From Chlorobiota bacterium (GTDB lineage: Bacteria > Bacteroidota > Ignavibacteria > OLB7), in assembly GCA_016700335.1 (NCBI GenBank), contig CP065014.1, positions 3,088,896-3,152,895 of the forward strand: a DNA stretch of 64,000 nucleotides. Direction: 5' to 3'. The translations under genes and the position numbers were made by a program. The notes beneath the pieces were generated by a model, which worked only from the letters and a program-made list of their open reading frames with translations, was not told the origin of the DNA and made no database searches. Below, piece after piece: positions 29,286 through 39,664 of the stretch (the stretch's first letter is position 1; each line of letters starts with the position of its first letter).

Positions 29286-32200
29286 ATGGCACGCCTCAAC
29301 ATCAGCACTTTACGAAATTTCAGTTTTAACAAAAACGAAAAGAATTCTGCAAAAAAGATTTTGTTAACAGAAGATGATTCAGTTGAATATTCACGAAGAC
29401 AAATGATAGGGATGTCTGGAGTTGCATTGGTTACTGCATACCCATTATTCAAAAGGTTTTCAGCAATTCTTGCCAATGATTTTAAAATAACATCTTCCAA
29501 GAATAGAGTTGCTTTGTTACTCAAAGGTCGCGAAAGGTTTGTTGTTGATGCTAAATATTTTTCAGGGAAACCAGAAGTAATTTTAAAGAACAATAATTCG
29601 CAAATATTAATAATATTAAAAAATGCTTTTTATCCTGGCACAAAATTAAGTGCTGATTTTAGTGCAATTATAAAACCAGGAATATTTGGAAGGACAATTT
29701 CGATTAAAATGTTAATTGGTGGATTTAAAGCTGAGGGAAATTTAGAAAATTGGCTCTTGGGTTATTCACCTCTTAATGGTGCTATGGAGCTTAATAATGT
29801 ATTTTGTGAATTGAAAAAAGGGGTAGGATTATTATCAAAAGGTTTTGCACAAGCTGAATTTAATTCAGATTGGGGTATGTCAATTATTGGTAATAACATT
29901 GGTATGATTGCTGGATTAGGTTCAGATATTTTTACTAATAATATTGATGTATCTATTTTAAGTAAAGAATCAAAGAGTTTTGTTAATAACCCTTCAAACA
30001 AAAGAACTTTAATTTCGATTAAAAGAGGAGAAAATTTGTGGGGTATTGTACCAGTAGTTACGGATGATGATAATAAGTGGAATTTCCAAGCAAATAATGA
30101 AACTTTTGCTTTTATTGATATTGAAAGTGGAGAAAGTAAAATTGGGAATCAATACCATGTTGTAATTGCTCATTCAAAAGATAATAATTCAACTTTAAAT
30201 GTTGTACCTCATTCTGCTCTAATTGGTGGGTTTGGTGCCGCTTTCAACTTACCTCTAAATAAACCACGTTACGCAATTACTTTTGATGAAGAAGGTGATA
30301 AACGAGTTTTGATTGCAGAATATGGAAGAGAATCTAAATGGCTTCACGCGGATAATTTATCGGTATTCTTAGGAAACTACCCTGAAGCTAATTACAATAG
30401 TAATGATAATGATAAAACTGATGATGTAATAGATTCATCTGCTATACCTAAAAATAATTTTGAAATTAAAAGTGTCAACGGTAAGTTAGATTCTGTTTAC
30501 TGTGCTCCTGCTTTGAAAGGTACTTTTGTTCCAGTTCAAGATAGCACTGTTATTAGTGAACCAACTTTAACTCAAAATGAACAAAAGCTTTTATTTTCTG
30601 ATGGTTATACTAAGAAATGGAAAAAAAGTCGTTCAAAAAATAATGTAATTGTAATAAATGATGAATTGCAAGCAGGTGATGATAAGCTTGTTTCATCAAT
30701 TTTTCTTACAATGAATCCTAGAATTAGTTTGATTAGACCAGAAGATCTTGTTGCTTTGGATTTTGAGTTTGATAATTTTACTGTAAGTAATGGATTTGCA
30801 AAAAGAGGATCTGGCAGAGCTTACATGATTGTTCATTTCCAACCTCAGAATATTGCAGAAGAAGCTTTCTGGGAAACTGATCCGAATTTAATTTCAAAAG
30901 ATAAAAATGGAAATACTATCCCTAATAACAATGGTAATGAAACATTAACTGGTCCTCCAGTTAAATCTCGTATATCAGGACCTAGTAGAATTGTTTTTCG
31001 TGTTCCTTCTAGTTTGGCAAATATAGAGTTGAACTTAGAAAATCTATTAAAACTATGCTCAACTCTTGAAATGAATACGGCTTCAACTGCCAAACCAAAA
31101 TACGATTGGAAAATATTGAGTACTTTGGTAAGTACAGGTGTTATTTTTTCACAAAGGATATTAGATAAATCTGATAAAGAGAAAGAAAATGAATTTTCAA
31201 CAGTTAAAGTAGGGTCTGAAAGTATTGGTACAAAAGCAATAGGAGATGTAAATTTGGATGGTAGTAAAGGGGTGCGAAGTAAATTATTTCAATATAGGTC
31301 TGAAATGATGCAAACTCCAAAAAATGTTATTTCTAGTGGAACTGTTTCAAATAAATTTGGTACTGGAAAGCAATTCAATTCAGATTCAGGTATTGACTTA
31401 AGTAAAATTAATTCAGAAAAATTTAAATATAAAGTTTTCGATGATTGGGGAGATTCATCTGAAAATGAAACACCAATACCCTACAAACCTACTGGAACAG
31501 AAACTGCAATTGAAGCTCCTTATAGGCTAATAATATCCCCGAGTAGGCAAAGCGGTTGGGCACATGCACCATTACCAGTGGCAAGTAAATCTGGTGGGAA
31601 AATTGAACTTTGGCACACCAGACTTGGAAGGAGATTCTATAATGACGAATCCAAAACATATTATACAAGTGAAGAATATGATGAAATTATTCGTGCTATT
31701 TGGTCGCCTGACTATGATTTCAGCATAAACAAAAATCATTATAATTCGAATAACAAAGGGCTCACTCCTGGAACACCTTTTAGGATGAGTTTAGATGATT
31801 TGGATAGGTGTAATATTGTAGAACTTACTTCAAATTATAGAATTGCAAAACTAGCAAAACTTAAAGAGCCAGCCCCTGTAAATGTTAAATCCTTGATGTT
31901 ATCCTCATTAGGAGCTTGGTTGGATTTCAAGGGTGATTGGAATTTAGATAAATATGTTGATGCTCAACCTAAGCTTTCTGTTCAACAATGGCAACATAGA
32001 GGGACTATGGGAAGAGACCATTATGTAAAAGTAGTTTATGCTGGTTACCTTTTTCCATTTGGACATAAAGCTTCTTTAGTTAAAGTCACTGAAAGAAAAT
32101 TTCATAATGATGTACCGGGGAATGTTGCGTATTTAAGACAAAGGATGTTTTTGATTGTTAGGGAAAAAGTGAGAACTTATAATGCAGAAGTAACTAGAGT

Positions 32201-35200
32201 ACATGAAGAAAGTGGTAATGTTAGGGCTGATTTTGAAATGCCATTGAAAAGAGTTGAGATAATGACTGCTGTTACTCCAAACCTTGATAAACCAGAGGGA
32301 CATGATATTAACAGCTTTTCTCAATCTGGATTTTGGCCTTATGTAGCAGGTAAGCCATTTATTTTCCAAATTAACGCTGAAGATATTGGAGGTACTGTTG
32401 TTGAGCTCAATATGCCTTTAGTGTTTGTCGAGAATAACATTAATGCTGATTCATCAAAATTAAATAAAATTGTAGAAGAATATAATAAAGATGACAATTC
32501 AACAAAAGCTCTAGTAGAAGTTAGTACGGGTGGAAAAACTATAATGTTTGCCCCAAGTGCTAAAACTGGAGATACATCTTTTGAAACACAAAAAATAAGG
32601 TTTGCTGGTTACTCAGTATCGAGAAGAGATAATTTTTCTAATTTTCATCCAATTGTAAAAAGAACAGCTATCATTGTCCCAGCAATGAAAGGGATTACGG
32701 GGAACACCACACCAATAAATGTAGGTTTTGAGAAAATATTTGCTCAAAGTGGATTTGATGGATCTTCAAATAAAGGTGAAGTTTTTTTAAAAGCTCTTTC
32801 TAAAAATGTCCTAAATTTTAGCGATGTTGGTGATAGAGCTGGAGCTTTTGCAAAACCAAATATTGATGTTAAAGGGTTATCTAGAGTAATGGGTCCTATT
32901 GGCTCTAAAAATGGCGACTTGTCTTCAATTGCTGGTGGAAACTTTGATCCTAAATCTCACTTTGCTGGATTAATGGATAGTTTTTCCCCAAAATTGTTTG
33001 GAGTTTTTGATTTATGGGATATATTATCTGCTGTTGGTCTTGATGTTAGAGAAGCAGTTCCAAAGCTATTAGGTGGAATGACAGAAAATGTTGAAGGAAT
33101 GGTAAATAATTTCAAAACTCTTTTTGAAATTGCTCAATTCGTTCTTGACTTAGCAACTAATGATCCAATGGGCAAGGGTGGTGATCCAATAAATGAAGGA
33201 TATTCAAAGGCTGCTGAAGTATTTAAAAAAGCATTTGATGCAGCTAGCACTCAATTCACATCAGTAATAAATGGATTAGTAAATAAGTTAAAAGATCAAA
33301 TCCAAGCAGTTCTAAACAAACAGATAAATAATTTAATTAGTTCTGCTAAACAGAAATTTGAAAATGAAGTTTCTTCATTATCAAATACTATTCAAAATTC
33401 TATTAAAAGTAAAACTGATCCAATTAAGAACAGTTTAATTTCTATTGAAAATAGTATTAATTCAATTATAAGCGATGTTCAAACAATTTCTGGAACCTCA
33501 AATTTTGAATCGCTTGATTTAATTCCAATGATTAACCATGTAAATGGTTTGAGTGGAAATATACTTGGATTAATCGGGTCTGTTAACTCTGTTGGAGAAA
33601 TCCCTTCTTCTGCTAGGAATTTGATAATTACTCCATTAAGTACAATTGAAAATGTTATTGGTGATGTTGAGAGTATTTTAAAATATGCAAGTGATGTAGT
33701 AAATTCATTTAAAATAAAACCTCAAATTGAAAAAGTTAAAGATGATGTAAATTCTGTTTATTCAGATGTACAATCCCTTTTCAATGAGATCAAAACAAAA
33801 GTTCAACAACCAAATTCAGAATTCACAGATTTTTTAAATTTCAATTTAAATCCACTTAAAAATCATCTTGGAGATTTAAAAACTGATTTAAATGGACTTT
33901 GTAATAAAATTGATGCAATATTTATTATTCCTGGACCTGTCCGCCAAGGAATAATTAAGCCAATAAGTGATATTGAAGTTCTTATTGGTGGGGCTACAAC
34001 TGGAATTCAGACTGTTCAACAAGTTGTTGATAATTTAAAAGGAATTATTAAAGCTTTCGGTTGTATAAAATCCATTTTCAATGATACTAAAAAGATTATT
34101 GATGAATTTACAGCTATATTTTCTTCTGGTGACCCACTAACTCATAGCTTCGATCCATTAGAAAATGCTCTTAATGCTTTATCTACTCATATTAAAGAAT
34201 TAGGATCTGATATAAATTTAATAACTTTAATTCCTTCACCTCAAAGAAATTCTATTTCAAATGCTTTAGGAGAAGTTGCGAATATTGTGGATAAAGTTGA
34301 AACTGTTATTGATTGGTTGGATAAGTTAAGAGACTTTATTGATGGACTTAGAAATGGTGGGGAAATTAGAATTTCACTTGAATGGAAACCAGAACTAAAA
34401 AGTTTCCCTTCTAGTAAACCAATATTTATTGCTAGTAATAAATCTAAAAAAGCTACCTTCACAATTGGTGTTTATATGAAGGCAAAGCTAACAGGGGGAA
34501 GTGCTCCAGAAATAAATGGAAGTGCTTCTTTACAAAATTTCACTATTGCTATTTTACCACAATTAGCAACTCTAATTGAACTTCATTTTAATAAAATTGA
34601 ATTTAAAATGGGGACAAGTGGTAAACCAGATATTGTATGTGATTTTGATGAAATCAAATTTGTTGGTCCGTTATCATTTATTGAAACCTTAAAAAATTTA
34701 ATTCCACTTGATGGATTTAGTGATCCGCCTGCTTTAGATGTTTCGCTTGAAGGAATTAAAGCAAGTTTCTCTATTGCTTTACCAAATGTGGCTGTTGGGG
34801 TATTCTCTTTAACAAATATGGCCCTAGGAGCATTCTTAAATGTTCCATTTATAGGACCTCCATTATCTTTTGGATTTAATTTCTGTACAAGGGAAAATCC
34901 ATTCTGTATGACTGTATGGATTATTGGAGGAGGAGGATTCTTTGGAATAGTTCTTACACCAAAAGGAATGCAAAAGATTGAAATGGCTCTTGAGGCTGGG
35001 GCTAAGGTGGGGCTTGACTTTGGTGTTGCTTCTGGTAGTGTTGAAATAATGCTTGGTATTTATTTTAGTTTAGAAAGGATTGTTCAAAAAATAGATGGGA
35101 AAGACGAAGAGGTTACAAAAACCACACTTGAAGGTTACTTAAGAATCTGTGGAAGATTAAGTGTACTTGGCTTGATTAAAGCTACAATTACTCTAAAACT

Positions 35201-35438
35201 TTCAATGACTTATGAATTTGAATCAGGTAAATTAATTGGAAGAGCTGAGCTAGAAATTGAAGTAGAAGTATTTTTCTTTAGCTTTAGTGTAACTTTAAGT
35301 TATGAAAGAAAATTTGCTGGTTCTAATGGAGATCCTTCATTTAAAGAGCTAATGGCACCATATTCATTTACAGATGCTAGTAATGGTGAAAGTATAAATG
35401 TTAAACCTTGGGAAGAATATTGTATGTCTTTTGCTTAG
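29286..35438 (+). CDS. Giant twin-arginine-type protein with helical repeats, unknown function (2050 aa)
   Basis: Near residue 36 a twin-arginine-like segment (SRRQMIGMSGVALVTAY) suggests Tat export of a folded protein. Residues about 60-1300 are mostly beta-rich with no recognised domain. Residues about 1330-1690 are helical and hold three tandem units of about 100-110 residues, each with an IP..(A/V/Q)R..I..(P/A)(L/I) motif (near 1439, 1548, 1649). The last 350 residues are again strand-rich and amphipathic (LRICGRLSVLGLIKATITLKL, VEVFFFSFSVTLSYERKF) with Gly-rich turns (IIGGGGFFGIVL). The gene diverges from the envelope cluster and may work with it. I cannot assign a function. Confidence 0.75.
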   Translation: MARLNISTLRNFSFNKNEKNSAKKILLTEDDSVEYSRRQMIGMSGVALVTAYPLFKRFSAILANDFKITSSKNRVALLLKGRERFVVDAKYFSGKPEVILKNNNSQILIILKNAFYPGTKLSADFSAIIKPGIFGRTISIKMLIGGFKAEGNLENWLLGYSPLNGAMELNNVFCELKKGVGLLSKGFAQAEFNSDWGMSIIGNNIGMIAGLGSDIFTNNIDVSILSKESKSFVNNPSNKRTLISIKRGENLWGIVPVVTDDDNKWNFQANNETFAFIDIESGESKIGNQYHVVIAHSKDNNSTLNVVPHSALIGGFGAAFNLPLNKPRYAITFDEEGDKRVLIAEYGRESKWLHADNLSVFLGNYPEANYNSNDNDKTDDVIDSSAIPKNNFEIKSVNGKLDSVYCAPALKGTFVPVQDSTVISEPTLTQNEQKLLFSDGYTKKWKKSRSKNNVIVINDELQAGDDKLVSSIFLTMNPRISLIRPEDLVALDFEFDNFTVSNGFAKRGSGRAYMIVHFQPQNIAEEAFWETDPNLISKDKNGNTIPNNNGNETLTGPPVKSRISGPSRIVFRVPSSLANIELNLENLLKLCSTLEMNTASTAKPKYDWKILSTLVSTGVIFSQRILDKSDKEKENEFSTVKVGSESIGTKAIGDVNLDGSKGVRSKLFQYRSEMMQTPKNVISSGTVSNKFGTGKQFNSDSGIDLSKINSEKFKYKVFDDWGDSSENETPIPYKPTGTETAIEAPYRLIISPSRQSGWAHAPLPVASKSGGKIELWHTRLGRRFYNDESKTYYTSEEYDEIIRAIWSPDYDFSINKNHYNSNNKGLTPGTPFRMSLDDLDRCNIVELTSNYRIAKLAKLKEPAPVNVKSLMLSSLGAWLDFKGDWNLDKYVDAQPKLSVQQWQHRGTMGRDHYVKVVYAGYLFPFGHKASLVKVTERKFHNDVPGNVAYLRQRMFLIVREKVRTYNAEVTRVHEESGNVRADFEMPLKRVEIMTAVTPNLDKPEGHDINSFSQSGFWPYVAGKPFIFQINAEDIGGTVVELNMPLVFVENNINADSSKLNKIVEEYNKDDNSTKALVEVSTGGKTIMFAPSAKTGDTSFETQKIRFAGYSVSRRDNFSNFHPIVKRTAIIVPAMKGITGNTTPINVGFEKIFAQSGFDGSSNKGEVFLKALSKNVLNFSDVGDRAGAFAKPNIDVKGLSRVMGPIGSKNGDLSSIAGGNFDPKSHFAGLMDSFSPKLFGVFDLWDILSAVGLDVREAVPKLLGGMTENVEGMVNNFKTLFEIAQFVLDLATNDPMGKGGDPINEGYSKAAEVFKKAFDAASTQFTSVINGLVNKLKDQIQAVLNKQINNLISSAKQKFENEVSSLSNTIQNSIKSKTDPIKNSLISIENSINSIISDVQTISGTSNFESLDLIPMINHVNGLSGNILGLIGSVNSVGEIPSSARNLIITPLSTIENVIGDVESILKYASDVVNSFKIKPQIEKVKDDVNSVYSDVQSLFNEIKTKVQQPNSEFTDFLNFNLNPLKNHLGDLKTDLNGLCNKIDAIFIIPGPVRQGIIKPISDIEVLIGGATTGIQTVQQVVDNLKGIIKAFGCIKSIFNDTKKIIDEFTAIFSSGDPLTHSFDPLENALNALSTHIKELGSDINLITLIPSPQRNSISNALGEVANIVDKVETVIDWLDKLRDFIDGLRNGGEIRISLEWKPELKSFPSSKPIFIASNKSKKATFTIGVYMKAKLTGGSAPEINGSASLQNFTIAILPQLATLIELHFNKIEFKMGTSGKPDIVCDFDEIKFVGPLSFIETLKNLIPLDGFSDPPALDVSLEGIKASFSIALPNVAVGVFSLTNMALGAFLNVPFIGPPLSFGFNFCTRENPFCMTVWIIGGGGFFGIVLTPKGMQKIEMALEAGAKVGLDFGVASGSVEIMLGIYFSLERIVQKIDGKDEEVTKTTLEGYLRICGRLSVLGLIKATITLKLSMTYEFESGKLIGRAELEIEVEVFFFSFSVTLSYERKFAGSNGDPSFKELMAPYSFTDASNGESINVKPWEEYCMSFA

Positions 35439-35467
35439 TATTTATAATTATCTTAATATAATATTGC

Positions 35468-35992
35468 ATGAAAAAATCAGACTTAATTGTACTGCCAGAT
35501 TACTTTGATAGGTATATAAATCTTGTTGATGATGTAGATATAAATTTAGCTTTAGAAAAATTCGGTGAAAATTTAATATTAAATGAAAAAAAGTTTTTGA
35601 TTGAAATTGGAAACAAAATTTATCAAGATGATAAATGGAGTATCAAAGATATTTTACAACATATTATTGACACTGAAAGAATATTTACTTATCGTGCTTT
35701 GAGTTTTGCAAGAAAAGATAAAACTTCACTTCCATCATTTAATGAAAATAATTTTGCCAAATATGCTAATGCAAATAATAGAGAATTAGATGATTTAATT
35801 CATGAATTTAAATGTGTAAGGGATTCATCAATTCAATTATTTAAAAGTTTTAATGATGAGAATTTATTGGAGATAGGGATTAGTTTTAATAAAGAAATTT
35901 CTGTATTAGCAATTGGATTTACCATGGTTGGTCATTTATTGCATCATTTAAATATAATTAAAGAAAGATATTATCCATTAATAAATTTGTGA
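35468..35992 (+). CDS. DinB-family putative metalloenzyme
   Basis: The 174 residues form the DinB/YfiT-like four-helix bundle pattern: WSIKDILQHIIDTERIFTYR (first metal His, about residue 65) and the C-terminal VGHLLHHLNIIKERYY supplying two further His. Members are thiol-dependent transferases or of unknown role, around 150-180 residues. It follows the giant gene by 29 bp. Its stop codon overlaps the first codon of a recombinase remnant, so this marks the left edge of the foreign region. Confidence 0.85.
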   Translation: MKKSDLIVLPDYFDRYINLVDDVDINLALEKFGENLILNEKKFLIEIGNKIYQDDKWSIKDILQHIIDTERIFTYRALSFARKDKTSLPSFNENNFAKYANANNRELDDLIHEFKCVRDSSIQLFKSFNDENLLEIGISFNKEISVLAIGFTMVGHLLHHLNIIKERYYPLINL

Positions 35993-36030
35993 AATAAAAT
36001 ACATTCAAGATTTATTAGGGCATAAAATTG
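35991..36030 (+). pseudogene. C-terminal remnant of a tyrosine recombinase
   Basis: One frame reads EIKYIQDLLGHKIG, matching the box containing the second catalytic His of tyrosine recombinases and nearly the same as RYIQELLGHK in the intact recombinase at 36097. The similarity stops after about 13 residues, and there is no start or active-site Tyr. It abuts the dinB stop codon and looks like the scar of an earlier integration. Confidence 0.6.
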
Positions 36031-36096
36031 GACGAGTTGCAGGTGAAGAAGGTTTTTTAGATTCGGTTTCAATGCATTTAACATATTCGCTTTTAT

Positions 36097-37227
36097 ATGA
36101 AAAAAGATATCACAGAAATTGTATTAGACACAGTAAAACATAAAGGAAAACAAATTCTCCTTTTAAAATTTCCTTACAACAGTAAATTGATTGAGTTGAC
36201 TAAACAGTTGACTGAAGCAAAATGGAGCAACACTCATAAAGCTTGGTATACCTCCTACTCTATTGATGTATTGCATCAGGTGAAAAATTTATTTGCAGGT
36301 ATTGCTGTTATTGATGCGCAACCGTTAAAAGATAAGATCAACACTTTTAAAAATAGCAGTGCATCTGTCAAAGCAAATGTGCTTTCTGAAGAATTGTTAC
36401 AACAAATAGAAAAATTTAAAAACTGGATGCTCTCGCGGAGATATAGTAATAATACTATTGGGACTTATTCGGAGGCATTGGTAATATTTTTAAAATTCTA
36501 TTCTAAAAAAGCGTTGGCTGAAATCACAAACGATGATATTATAACGTTTAACAAAGAATATATATTGAAGTATAAGTTTTCATCATCGTATCAAAATCAG
36601 GTGGTGAATGCTGTGAAATTGTTTTTCAGGTCGGTACACAATGTTAGCATTAATGTAGACCTTATTCACCGACCAAAGCGGTCGCATCCTTTGCCAAATG
36701 TATTGAGCAAGGAAGATGTAAAAAAAATATTGGAGGTACATACCAATTTTAAACATAGGGTGATGTTAAGTTTAATTTACGCTTGTGGATTACGAAGAAG
36801 TGAGCTTTTGAATTTAAAGGCAAATGATATAGATAGTGATCGTGGATTATTGTTTATTAAACAAGCCAAAGGCAAAAAAGACCGCATGGTTCCGCTATCA
36901 GTTAAAACTATTCAACTATTGAGGGAATATTATAAAATATATAAGCCTGAGGTTTGGTTTTTTGAAGGTCAAACAAAGGGGGTAAAATACAGTGCAGAGA
37001 GTTTGCAGAGTGTTTTGAAACAAGCTTTGACAAAAGCCAAGATTACAAAGCCAGCAACATTGCATTGGTTGCGACATAGTTATGCCACACATTTGTTGGA
37101 GTCGGGAACCGATTTGCGTTATATACAAGAATTGTTGGGTCATAAAAGCAGCAGAACAACAGAAATATATACACATGTATCAATCAAAAGCATTCAGAAT
37201 ATTAAATCCCCTTTTGATTATTTATGA
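36097..37227 (+). CDS. Tyrosine recombinase, candidate cassette integrase (376 aa)
   Basis: The catalytic set is complete: R233 in GLRRSELL, K260 in AKGKKDR, H323 and R326 in HWLRHSYATHL, H349 in LLGHKSS and nucleophile Y358 in EIYTHVS. The C-terminal NIKSPFDYL parallels the RSPLDAL end of IntI proteins. A SAM-like core-binding domain (about 95-190) is preceded by an extra 80-residue domain (LLLKFPYNSKLIELTKQL...WSNTHKAWYTSY). The roughly 20-residue insertion that IntI integrases carry between boxes I and II is not visible. It stands at the head of the attC array, in the same direction as the cassettes, which makes it the likely but unproven cassette recombinase. Confidence 0.9.
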   Translation: MKKDITEIVLDTVKHKGKQILLLKFPYNSKLIELTKQLTEAKWSNTHKAWYTSYSIDVLHQVKNLFAGIAVIDAQPLKDKINTFKNSSASVKANVLSEELLQQIEKFKNWMLSRRYSNNTIGTYSEALVIFLKFYSKKALAEITNDDIITFNKEYILKYKFSSSYQNQVVNAVKLFFRSVHNVSINVDLIHRPKRSHPLPNVLSKEDVKKILEVHTNFKHRVMLSLIYACGLRRSELLNLKANDIDSDRGLLFIKQAKGKKDRMVPLSVKTIQLLREYYKIYKPEVWFFEGQTKGVKYSAESLQSVLKQALTKAKITKPATLHWLRHSYATHLLESGTDLRYIQELLGHKSSRTTEIYTHVSIKSIQNIKSPFDYL

Positions 37228-37332
37228 CAATAATGACTTATATTTGGTATAACAAAGAATGTGACAAAACTACACATAGTCAACAAATAGCTGTTTGGAT
37301 TATGTAGGTTTATCAAGCATATAAAAGCGCCC

Positions 37333-37352
37333 GCAGGGAAACCCGGCCCTGC
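37333..37352 (+). terminator. Hairpin after recombinase gene
   Basis: GCAGGG (37333-37338) and CCCTGC (37347-37352) form a 6-bp GC stem with an 8-nt loop, 106 bases past the recombinase stop. AT-rich sequence follows but no strict T-run, so the terminator role is tentative. Confidence 0.4.
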
Positions 37353-37515
37353 CTTGCAAAAATTTAATTTTTAAAATTTAAAATTTAAAACTTTATAACC
37401 CCAAAAAAATAACAAAATTAATAGTCCCTTCCTTCCCCTACCCAAATAAAGTTTGTTTTTTCTTCTAAACTTTGGGGTTTTTTTCCCATTTTTTAAACTT
37501 ATTACATGATAAAAA

Positions 37516-38430
<915 letters not shown>

Positions 38431-38434
38431 AATA

Positions 38435-39474
38435 ATGAAAATAGAACTAAAAGAAATAACAATCAGAGACCTAACTAATGGGTATCAAGACAACAACGAA
38501 AATGGAGTTGTTGGGTTTGGTGGTAAAGTTAGATATTCGACCACCTTATCAACGAGAATTTATTTACAAAGACAAAGAAAGAGATGCTGTAATCAACACA
38601 ATTACAAAAAATTTCCCTTTAAATGTTATGTATTGGGCAGTTCGTGAAGACGGAACATTTGAAGTCATAGACGGACAACAAAGAACAATTTCAATTTGCC
38701 AATATGTGGACGGAGATTTTCAATTCATGGATCAGCATTTTCACAATTTAAAAGACAAGCAAGAACAAATATTAAACTACAAATTAATGGTTTATTTTTG
38801 CTGAGGAACAGAAAGTGAAAAATTAGATTGGTTTGAGACAATAAATATTGCTGGCAAAGTTTTAACTCCACAAGAGTTAAAAAACGCTGTTTATTCAGGC
38901 TCTTGGGTTTCTGATGCTAAACGATATTTTTCAAAAAATAGCAGACCAAAAATTGGTGATGAATATTTAACAGGTTCAGCAAACAGACAAGAATATCTTG
39001 AAACTGCGATTGATTGGATTTCTAAAAGCAGTATTAAAGATTATATGTCAAAGAACCAACACGACCCAAACGCAAATGAATTTTGGCTTTATTTTCAAGC
39101 TGTTATAAATTGGGTAAAAGCAACTTTCCCAAAACAATCGCAAAAAGTAAATGAAAGGTATAAAATGGGGTTTTCTTTACAATGACTATAAAACCCAAAA
39201 ATTTGACCCGAAAAAACTTGAAGATGAAATAACAACTTTGATGTTAGACGAAGATGTAGAGAATAAAAAAGGAATTTACGCCTACATTTTGACAAGAGAA
39301 GAAAGATTTTTAGGTATTCGGCAAAAAAGGAATTTGCCCTGTATGCACAGAACATTATGAAATTGAAGGAATGGAAGGCGACCACATAACACCCTGGCAC
39401 TTAGGCGGAAAGACAACTGCGGACAATTGCCAAATGTTATGCAAAGACGACAACAGAGAAAATCAGGAAAATAA
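38435..39474 (+). pseudogene. DUF262-HNH endonuclease, broken by several indels and a stop
   Basis: Joining frames gives MKIELKEITIRDLTNGY, then (after a 1-bp insertion near 38525) LDIRPPYQREFIYKDKERD and the hallmark DGQQR of DUF262 (ParB-like nucleotidase fold). An in-frame TGA at 38801-38803 interrupts FC-GTESEKLDWFETINIAG. Further shifts occur near 39150 and 39325, after which GICPVCTEHYEIEGMEGDHITPWH is a clear CxxC/HNH nuclease domain ending CKDDNR.KSGK at 39474. DUF262-HNH proteins are nucleases of restriction type (GmrSD-like or type II). The MTase before it would protect the host. Confidence 0.75.
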
Positions 39475-39482
39475 CACCGAAC

Positions 39483-39613
39483 GGCTAACAACGTGTATAA
39501 AACATTTGGCAGTCAGTGGTTTATCAAGCGTTTCAGCTCGTATCAAAAGTAGTTGTAACTTGAAAGGAAATCGCTTCGAAATGCCAAACGTTTCATACAC
39601 GCAACCGTTGGTG
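39483..39613 (+). repeat. attC-A cassette recombination site (131 bp)
   Basis: R'' GGCTAAC (39483-39489), left arm GTGTATAAAACATTTGGCA (39493-39511), right arm TGCCAAACGTTTCATACAC (39582-39600; 17 of 19 bases complementary) and R' GTTGGTG (39607-39613). It ends the DUF262-HNH cassette. The matching cassette start (GTTAGCC) is not seen, presumably lost at the poly-T join. Confidence 0.85.
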
Positions 39614-39664
39614 GCAATTTTACAAACCGACAACTAAAACAAACAGACTATAGTAAACTTTTTT

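Noticed and set aside
36097..37227. Calling the recombinase a canonical IntI
   Set aside because: The insertion between boxes I and II that defines IntI is not visible, so only a candidate cassette recombinase is claimed.
37228..37515. attI site beside the recombinase
   Set aside because: I found no core with flanking direct repeats that I could defend; AT-rich simple sequence makes chance matches likely.
38801..38803. TGA in the DUF262 gene as selenocysteine or recoded Trp
   Set aside because: Neighbouring genes use TGA as stop and several other lesions lie in the same gene; error or decay is simpler.
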